Source: Tritrichomonas foetus (lineage: Eukaryota > Parabasalia > Tritrichomonadida > Tritrichomonadidae). From it: a stretch of DNA of 22,972 bases. The stretch spans positions 39,814-62,785 of the forward strand of contig MLAK01000789.1 in the NCBI GenBank assembly GCA_001839685.1, in the 5' to 3' direction. Position 1 is the first letter of the stretch. The number at the start of each line of letters is the position of its first letter. The translations under genes and the position numbers were made by a program. A model generated the notes under the pieces. It was not told the DNA's origin. It did not search any database and saw nothing but the letters and a program-made list of their open reading frames with translations. This document shows positions 11,801-18,700 of the stretch, one piece after another.

Positions 11801-12362
11801 AAATGATAAAGGAGGGGCAATTCATTTGAATCCCGATTACAATAGGGATCATGAAATAACAATGGAATCATGCTTGATAACCAGTTGTATTTTTGATGCA
11901 AACAATGCGATAACTGGAACAGCAATTTATTTGATGAAAGGAAAAGAAACAACTGTAGAAATTACAGGAAATTGTCAATTTACTAACAATGCAATAGATA
12001 AGATTGCTATTGAAACTGAATGCTCAAATCTAATGATTCATGATATTACATTTGGAGCCTCTAATATTGACAGTTCATTCACGGCGATTTTATTGGCATC
12101 TCCAAGTCAATCTGAAATTTATGATTGTTCATTTATTAAATGTTTGTTATCGAATAATCCATCTAAAGGAAGTGCTATTCATGCTAATTCTGGAATTGAA
12201 AAGGCGAATATTCACAATTGTCATTTCATTGATTGTGGTAAAAATGGGTATGCTATCTTTTTGGAAGGTAACCCAATATTATTCGAAAATAATATCATTC
12301 AGTGTAATTCACCAAATGTTAAACATGGCAGTGCTTTTATGAAGACTTTCGGACAAATTTAA
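8877..12362 (+). CDS. Giant repeat surface protein, segment 2 (between TGA 8874 and TAA 12360)
   Basis: This is the direct in-frame continuation of segment 1; the first ATG is at 8976 but the repeat pattern is already present at 8877 (NWSYNQGQNGGGFQCG). About 1,161 codons of Pmp-like repeats: GGALYI, GGAIFID, GGAIYVD, GGAFCV, GGALAI, GGGLQVG and GGAIHL, each followed about 10 residues later by an x-C-x-F-x-x-N turn. Units ending in CG(N/K)-x-G alternate with I-x-F...SRGI units, showing the same higher-order order as segments 3 and 4. There is no own promoter, signal peptide or membrane helix, so it is not an independent gene by any evidence seen here. It ends at TAA 12360-12362. The stop lies in the strand just after the SRGI-like turn; sister modules have varied residues there, so the ancestral codon cannot be inferred. 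Confidence 0.65.
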   Translation, partial: NWSYNQGQNGGGFQCGSTELNSNTRLTFERCTFMNNRAVDIGGALYITTTENCQIDNCTFISNSANSKGGAIFIDSDVHTSDNLPSFYIERCYFEENNGGVNGHALYLSGSKSYIKIYHQNAFLNNGGNSGSTIYTSSNDITIQDNSFNITENGSKSRGIHISTVANIDLENLIFDGCLSQTENGGAIYIESPEGSTSDTYIIRNSKFINCQSSSGKGGAIYVDSRVSELIIQSTVFQSCLSKEEGSAIFICERVGITTIEKSVEFIDIIGEKHIIGSECNELIITGLTFIPSEEQIMAPAIYLHGGSASITKVYFDRCKGGIKVSNPTENAVIENCVFSNCFSHNKGVINQIDNKKCSFNNNIVNYSSNSQGQSMRAIDIRSDGEIEIQFNQFSKCIGTDGVGVIFVYCPSNTIYNGETTINYNQFTECGNNRDSFFTIHTVGKFNFDHNVISNSIIQNHERACRVQGLPKDTHLIITNLSIIECQSSCDYGGGFGFCLKFDGKVTFNKCEFRGNIAQRSKERNGFGGAFCVDTDNKIEHIFDGCIFDNNKAAHGGALAIKTSNLCTIQNCVFYENQAGYSDTVSDSKGGAIYILNENGETLSITNCTFTSNIASKTFEGHAIYAKTLTTKIRINSNCQFIDNGNDQLNGYTIVSEVNDFEFSNNTVKFSSISSSSTSILLTGTTNDVGNLITKSRFVNSNGKNNNGNAIKIDSSLSKVTIDSCIFESCGNTKTTYSIWNEGKVSIINNCEFSYSDNSKSATMCIKSKGDHTITKCNITNSNSRDGSLKYSPTIAFEGIESHLIFQNVIFDSPIGDDTVAFNLDLSGSIPYIIDHITVQNAQSGSPTSKVILGGSLSDFIFDSFIYKNNIVTATYCGGSGIWLQINNEKANITFTNCLFESNYAKGTTKTENNQNGRGGGLQVGFEPTPAKIQLSMNHCQFISNQAEFEGGALSISTNHPVLIDDCIFRNNQALNDKGGAIHLNPDYNRDHEITMESCLITSCIFDANNAITGTAIYLMKGKETTVEITGNCQFTNNAIDKIAIETECSNLMIHDITFGASNIDSSFTAILLASPSQSEIYDCSFIKCLLSNNPSKGSAIHANSGIEKANIHNCHFIDCGKNGYAIFLEGNPILFENNIIQCNSPNVKHGSAFMKTFGQI
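12360..12362 (+). other. Premature in-frame TAA (lesion 2)
   Basis: The TAA lies between KTFGQI and NLNSEI, in the strand following the SRGI-type turn. The frame and repeat pattern continue unchanged on the far side. Confidence 0.85.
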
Positions 12363-15300
12363 AATTTGAATTCTGAAATTAAAGGAACTTTCAGTGGAAG
12401 TCAATATCCTGTAACACCACAAAACACAATTAATGGCCTTCGTTTAGAATCAACTGGTGAAGATGAAGAGTTTACTTTTTCACATTTGAGTTTCACAGAA
12501 TGTTTAGGACAAAACCAAAGATGTTTTGATTTACATGCTAGGAAGCCATTTATATTTTCACATATTATTGTACAAAATAGTCCAATTGGTAATTATTTAG
12601 GTGCAATTCAATTTGATGGATATGCAAATGATAATGATAGATTTGTCTTTGATAATTGCAAGTGGCTGAATAATAATTGTAATTCACAAATGGGTGGAGG
12701 AGCTGGATTATGGCTAACAAATTCCCAAAAATTGATGGAATTTGAATTTTATAATTGCGAGTTTAACGGTAACAAACAGGAAGGCAAAGGAGGTGCATTT
12801 CATGATGGTAATTCAACTTCAGTTGATTATAAAATATTAACATTTACAACATGTAAATTCTTGAATAATACTGCAAAGCAATATGGAGGGGCACTAGCTA
12901 TCGAAACAACAGGTGATTTAATAATCGATGGATGTACATTTAACGGAAACTCCGCTAAGTTAGGTGGTGGAGCCTTATTTATTAATCCTGTATTAGTCAA
13001 CAAAGCTACTGGTGCAATTATACGCCAAATGAATGAAGCTATTTTACGAAATAATAAATTCAATAATAATAATGTAGAATCATCAATTGGAACATCAATT
13101 TATCTTTACAAAGGATTACTCACAACGATTGTTATTGAAGGAACAAATACAATCCCTAACACTGGTGAACAAGGCTCACTTATTTATTCAGAATGTGGTG
13201 ATTTGATCATTAATTATATTACATTTGAATATAAAGGAACTGCAGAAAAATCATTCCGTGCTTTAGAATTAGCAGATCAAAGTGGAACCACTATTGTTAA
13301 TTGTAGTTTTATTGCTACAGGATTTGCATCATCAGCTGAAGGGCATTCATTATTGATACATAGAGCTACATTAGTTTCTATTCAAGGATGTACATTTTCA
13401 AATTGTGGTAAGAATAATAATAATTATGTTATAGTATCTAATAGCAAAGAATTCCACTTCGAAAATAGTATTCTTACATTTAATGAAAGTGGAGATACTT
13501 GTGCAGGCATAAAGATTAATTATCGTAGTAAAGTATATATCACAGGAAGTACTTTCAGTAATATTAAATCACCATCAGCAACAGGTGGCGCACTGAATTA
13601 TGGGTCATTATCAGGTAGTACAAGTCAACATATTATTGAATGTGATTTAAGAGTTCAAGGTACATTATTCCAAAATATTGTGGCCACCAATGGTAGAGCT
13701 GTATTTGCTCAATGCGCTAATTATAATACATGGAGTAATTGCACAATCAAAGATATGCCAGATGGTGGTTACATATTAGCTTTATTCCATCAAGCTAAGA
13801 GGCAAGATACTGCTCGTATGGAAAATATGATATTTATTAGCAATAAAGCAAAATGTAATGATGGTGGAGAAGGATCAGGATTATGGGTTTCACATGTTAA
13901 CAAATTAATTCTTCAACATTGTAAGTTTATTGACAATATTGCAACCCATCCTTCAGCAAATGGTGGTGCTTTAGGATATTCTAAATCGGATAGTTTAAAG
14001 CCAACTGAATTAGAATTTGTGAATTGTATATTCCGAGATAATCAAGTTCAATCAGGATGTAATGGATCAGCATTGTATATAGAATCTTCACAAAAACCGG
14101 TTACTATTAGAGATTGTCAATTTAGTACTACAACAAGCTCTGCTTCAAATGGGGGTGCAATTTATATTCATTCCAGCTCGAAAGATATTACAATAGAAGG
14201 AACAACGTTCAAAGGAATGCAAATCAAAGGAAATGGAACAGGAAATGCAATTTATATCGAAAACATGACTAATTCTGTGAAAATTGAGGATTGTAGTTTT
14301 ACTGATTGTGGTATTAATGATGGTTCTGTTATTTATACTGTTGGTAAATCTCTTGAATTCATTGGATCCACAATTACTTTTACAACAGCATCATATGATG
14401 CATCTTGTAGAGGTATTCAAATCTTTTCTAAGAGTTCTGTAGTGATCAAGAACACTTTATTTGAAAAGTGTTGGGTTAATGGAGAAGACGAATGGGGAGC
14501 AGGATTCTGCTATTCTAAAAAAGAATTATTTGACTATAAATTTGATGAATATATTGAATTAGATCATGTTATATTTGATAATTGTGAATGTCCAAATGGA
14601 AGGGCAATCTATGCTGCATGTTGGACAGCTTCACAGCTATCATTTGTAACAGTTCAAAATATTAATCATCGAACAGAAAATATCTTTACATGGGGTTATA
14701 GAAATAATCCAATATCATATTGTAAGCTAGATCAATGTAGTTTTATCAATTTGTCATCAAGTGCCATTGATGGAGGAGGCTGTGGATTATGGATGGGAGA
14801 TGCTGCAGTCTCAGATTTCTATGCTTGTACCTTCCAAAATATTGTTTCAGGAACAAATGGAGGAGCATTTTCTTTCTATCCTCACTCGCGTCTTACCAAA
14901 CAATCATTTGTTTTCTATAAATGTTTATTTGATAATAACAAAGCAGCAGATAATTGTAAAGGAGGAGCTTTATACATTCAAATTACAGGAACAGTTAATA
15001 TTACAAGTTGCAACTTTACATCTAATTCAGTTAAAGGAAGTGGTGCAGCTATTTATATTACTAATACATGTCCCAATGTATATATTGATAATACAGAATT
15101 CCATCATAACTCCGAAAATGAGAAAGGACGTGGAAATGCTATTAGTTTTGCAACAGGATTGAAATTAGTCACAATTTTCCTTTGTAAATTTGTTGATTGT
15201 GGAGCGACAGGATGGGCAATTGAATCGAATTCGACTGATCTTACAATACAGAACACAACAATTAGGTTTACACATCCGAATATAGGTTCAAGAGGCATTC

Positions 15301-15737
15301 GTATATTTGAGACTTCTACATTAAAACTTTTGCATTCTCAACTAATTGGATGTAATTCCATTGAAAAAGGTACTGAAGCAGGAGGTGGAATATATTATGA
15401 TGGACTAAAGAACACTCAACAAATAGAAAGTATCAATATTATTGGAACAATATTTGATGCTAATACTGCAGATAATGGATGTGCTATGATGCTCTTTATT
15501 AATGAAGTTCCAGTTATTCAAGATAATATTATCCGAAATCATCAAAATGGAAAGTATATCGTGTCAATTTTCTATCGTAAATTACTTGAAGAAGTTTCAA
15601 TTGATGATTGCATGTTTGAAAATAATCTCTTCACAGAATCATCAACAAGTTCACCTGATGGAGGTGGATGTGCTATTTGGATTGCGCCTATGAGAGGTAT
15701 AACAGATAGTTCATATCAAATCATTTTCAATAACTGA
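12363..15737 (+). CDS. Giant repeat surface protein, segment 3 (between TAA 12360 and TGA 15735)
   Basis: Continues in the same frame as segments 1 and 2 immediately after the TAA; about 1,124 codons. The repeat modules are clear: GGGAGLW near 12690, GEGSGLW near 13860, GGGCGLW near 14769 and GGGCAIW near 15657, each followed by x-C-x-F-x-x-N turns and several GGA[IF] strands. Spacing settles to about 890-910 bp in its second half. It ends at TGA 15735-15737, in the strand after GGGCAIW, where nearly all sister modules carry Cys. Beyond the TGA the same frame still reads KFINN and about a dozen more codons before the frame change near 15770. No start signals were seen; it is a piece of the larger gene. 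Confidence 0.65.
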   Translation, partial: NLNSEIKGTFSGSQYPVTPQNTINGLRLESTGEDEEFTFSHLSFTECLGQNQRCFDLHARKPFIFSHIIVQNSPIGNYLGAIQFDGYANDNDRFVFDNCKWLNNNCNSQMGGGAGLWLTNSQKLMEFEFYNCEFNGNKQEGKGGAFHDGNSTSVDYKILTFTTCKFLNNTAKQYGGALAIETTGDLIIDGCTFNGNSAKLGGGALFINPVLVNKATGAIIRQMNEAILRNNKFNNNNVESSIGTSIYLYKGLLTTIVIEGTNTIPNTGEQGSLIYSECGDLIINYITFEYKGTAEKSFRALELADQSGTTIVNCSFIATGFASSAEGHSLLIHRATLVSIQGCTFSNCGKNNNNYVIVSNSKEFHFENSILTFNESGDTCAGIKINYRSKVYITGSTFSNIKSPSATGGALNYGSLSGSTSQHIIECDLRVQGTLFQNIVATNGRAVFAQCANYNTWSNCTIKDMPDGGYILALFHQAKRQDTARMENMIFISNKAKCNDGGEGSGLWVSHVNKLILQHCKFIDNIATHPSANGGALGYSKSDSLKPTELEFVNCIFRDNQVQSGCNGSALYIESSQKPVTIRDCQFSTTTSSASNGGAIYIHSSSKDITIEGTTFKGMQIKGNGTGNAIYIENMTNSVKIEDCSFTDCGINDGSVIYTVGKSLEFIGSTITFTTASYDASCRGIQIFSKSSVVIKNTLFEKCWVNGEDEWGAGFCYSKKELFDYKFDEYIELDHVIFDNCECPNGRAIYAACWTASQLSFVTVQNINHRTENIFTWGYRNNPISYCKLDQCSFINLSSSAIDGGGCGLWMGDAAVSDFYACTFQNIVSGTNGGAFSFYPHSRLTKQSFVFYKCLFDNNKAADNCKGGALYIQITGTVNITSCNFTSNSVKGSGAAIYITNTCPNVYIDNTEFHHNSENEKGRGNAISFATGLKLVTIFLCKFVDCGATGWAIESNSTDLTIQNTTIRFTHPNIGSRGIRIFETSTLKLLHSQLIGCNSIEKGTEAGGGIYYDGLKNTQQIESINIIGTIFDANTADNGCAMMLFINEVPVIQDNIIRNHQNGKYIVSIFYRKLLEEVSIDDCMFENNLFTESSTSSPDGGGCAIWIAPMRGITDSSYQIIFNN
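15735..15737 (+). other. Premature in-frame TGA (lesion 3)
   Basis: The TGA lies between IIFNN and KFINN, 78 bp after the GGGCAIW landmark. This is the same structural position as lesion 1 in its own module (66 bp after GGGSGIF), where sister modules have Cys. Confidence 0.85.
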
Positions 15738-15765
15738 AAATTTATCAATAATAGATATAGTCTTT

Positions 15766-15786
15766 ATGAAAGGGGCAGTGGTATTT
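15766..15786 (+). other. Probable +1 frameshift (lesion 4) at a gaaagggg run
   Basis: Frame 3 carries the module pattern (KFINN) up to about 15765 and stops at 15786; frame 1 carries it from about 15770 (GAVVFEQ, the counterpart of YGGAFAYG in other modules). One extra base in the run gaaagggg at 15768-15775 explains the switch. A short homopolymer makes either a real indel or a sequencing/assembly error possible. Confidence 0.7.
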
Positions 15787-18700
15787 GAACAAAGTTCAAC
15801 ATTAATGAATTCATATCTTAATTATATTAATTGTATCTTTGAAAACAATGTAGCTGATGGAAATGAAGGCGGATCATTATGGATTAACACCAGAGTATTA
15901 TGTATAATTGATTCATGTATTTTTACCAATAATGAAGTTTCTGATGGAGAATCGCAAATTGGCAATGCAATTAAATTTGGTTCAAGAAGTTCAGCAATGA
16001 TAGTTGATTCATTATTCCACAACAATGGTAATTCTGGTAGTTGTATAGTATTTGATGGTGTAGAAATTCTACTTGAAAGGACATCAGTTAGTTTTGATAT
16101 GACAAATGCAAGTTCACGTGGTATACAATTCCGAAATAAAGCCATTATTGAAATTGATGAATGTGAATTTATCAAATGTTCAGGTGGTAATCAATGGGGA
16201 GGAGGTCTCTTCTTTAACGAAGATCTTCAAACTAACAATAAATTTTCAATTACTATTGAAAACACATTATTTGATAATAATACTGCAGGAAATGGAGCAG
16301 CGCTTTTAATTCAAGCATCAATATTGCCAACAATTTATAAATGCACTATTAAGAATCATCAACATGGCGAGTATGTCTTTTGTATATTCTTCACAACATA
16401 CCAAATGGTATTTGAATTAAGTGAATGCATATTTGAATCCAATAGTTATCATAATTCTCAAAACAAAGAAGATGGTGGAGGTGCTGGAATTTGGATTTCA
16501 AATGCAAAAACTATTTCACAAGGAAGAATAATTCAACTTTACTTCTCAGGTGTTGTGTTCAGAAATAATATTGCTCCCCATTATGGAGGTGCATTTGCTT
16601 ATGGTCGTTCAGATACTGTAGTTGGATCTGAACTATACTTTGATGGATGCAAATTTGATGGAAATACAGCTGAAGGAGGTTGTGGTGGAGCTTTGTGGAT
16701 TATTACTAGAGCGCCATATGAAATACAATATTGTGAATTTAGAAATAATGTAGCTGCAGGAGAAAATGGTAAAGGTGGATCAATTATGATTGATACGCCA
16801 GCACCAATTGTTTCAATTTCATATTCCACATTTTCAATGGAATCTGCTCAAGTCGGAGGTAATTCAATCTATGTTACAGAACAAACAGCAAGGATCTTAG
16901 TTTCTGGAAATATTTTCATTGATTGTGGTGTATCAAATGATGTAATCACCACGGATTCAGTGATTGGTGGATTTGATGGAAATACTTTCGAATTTACAAC
17001 AATTGATGAATCATGCCGAGGTCTGAATCTGAAGAAAGCTGGAACATTTGAAATTAAAAACAATAAATTCATTAGATGTTCATCTGATAGAGGTGCAGGT
17101 ATAATCTATACAAACGAATTGAAGGGTGAAGAAAATGGATCTATTTCATTTATTGAAAATACATTTGAAACTTGTATTTCTACAACAAACGGAAATGCCA
17201 TATATATGCAGACAAAAGATATTCCAAAATTCACTAATAATGTTGTTCGTAATTGTAAATCAAGTTTGCAAAATATATTCATTCAATTTGCTGTCCAAAT
17301 CAATGAATACATTGCAGATGGGTGGAGATTCGAAAATAATTATATTTCTAATTCCGAAAATAATGAAGATAGAGGTGGTTCTGGATTTTGGATTGAAAAT
17401 TCTAATAGCCAACCAATAAATATGACATTTAGAAATTGTCAGTTTATGAATAATGTAGCCTTATTTGCTGGAGGTGCTTTAGCCTATGGAAGAAATACAA
17501 AATTCCAAAACAGTTTCTTAGTATTTGATAATTGTTTATTTGATTCAAATAATTGTAAAGGAGAATTTGGTGGTGCACTTTGGCTTTCTACCAAAGTTGA
17601 AATGTTAATCAACAACTGTAATTTCACGAATAATAAAGCATTAGGAACTAAATCATTTGGTGGTGCCATTTACTTTGATGAAAGTTCAACTTCTAAAGTA
17701 ATAATTCAAAATTCATACTTTACAAAGAATTCTGCCATTGATTCAAACGTATTACATTTAACCAGTAATATTCAAATTGTTAAAATTGAAGGCTGTGAAA
17801 TGATAAACAATGGAAATCTTGGGTCATCAATTAAATCTAATTCACCTGAATTATATATTTCTGATTCATTCATTGGATTCGACAAATATTCTTTAAAGAG
17901 CAGAGTACTTCAAATTTTAAGCAAATCTAAATTAACTCTTAATAGATGTAACATCAGCAATTGTGAAACAAGTGGACAAGGTGCTGGTGTTTTCTATCAA
18001 GTTCAAAATAACAAAGATAATGATGAAGAAATAATAATTGAAAATTCAGTGTTTTCCAATTGCAGAGGAAGTAATGGAGGAGCATTAATGTTATGGACAA
18101 CGTATGGAATTACATTTAATAATAATACAATTAAAGATTGCAGAAATGCCAAATTTATCTTTACAGTTATTTCATCTGAATATGTTGATAATTTCATTGT
18201 TAATGATTGTACATTTCAACATAACTTATTCAATAATGCGGCACCATTGGAGGATGGTGGAGGAGCCGGAATGTGGATGGCTAACAATAATAAGACACTT
18301 GGTCGCTATTCTGTAATGACATTTAATAATTGTAATTTTATAGAAAATACAGCAAGAAATGTTGGAGGCGCATTTGCATATGGAAAATCAAAAACTATTG
18401 AGAATACAGCTTTATCATTTGTTTCATGTGTATTTAATGACAACACAGCTCGTGGAAATGAAGCAGGAGCACTATGGATTTCTACAATTCAACCAGTATT
18501 AATTACTGAGTGTTCATTCAAGCGGAATAAGGCTGTAGGAACAGGAGCAAACGGTGGAGCAATTGTTATCAACTCTAATGCAACTTCCATCAACATTCAA
18601 AATTGTATTTTTGATGATAATACAGCTAAAGATGGTAATGCTATTTATGTTAAACAGCTTGTTAAAGATATCAATATAACAGAATGCACAATTGATAACT

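Noticed and set aside
8874..15737. UGA as selenocysteine (TGA at conserved Cys sites)
   Set aside because: The sites are structural repeat Cys in an extracellular protein, I see no convincing SECIS core in the 3' region, and the hairpins there lack the required motifs. Kept only as one option in the findings.
8860..15790. Introns hiding the stops
   Set aside because: The frame and repeat pattern continue immediately on both sides of each stop, and no GTAYGT...ACTAACACACAG-type signals surround them.
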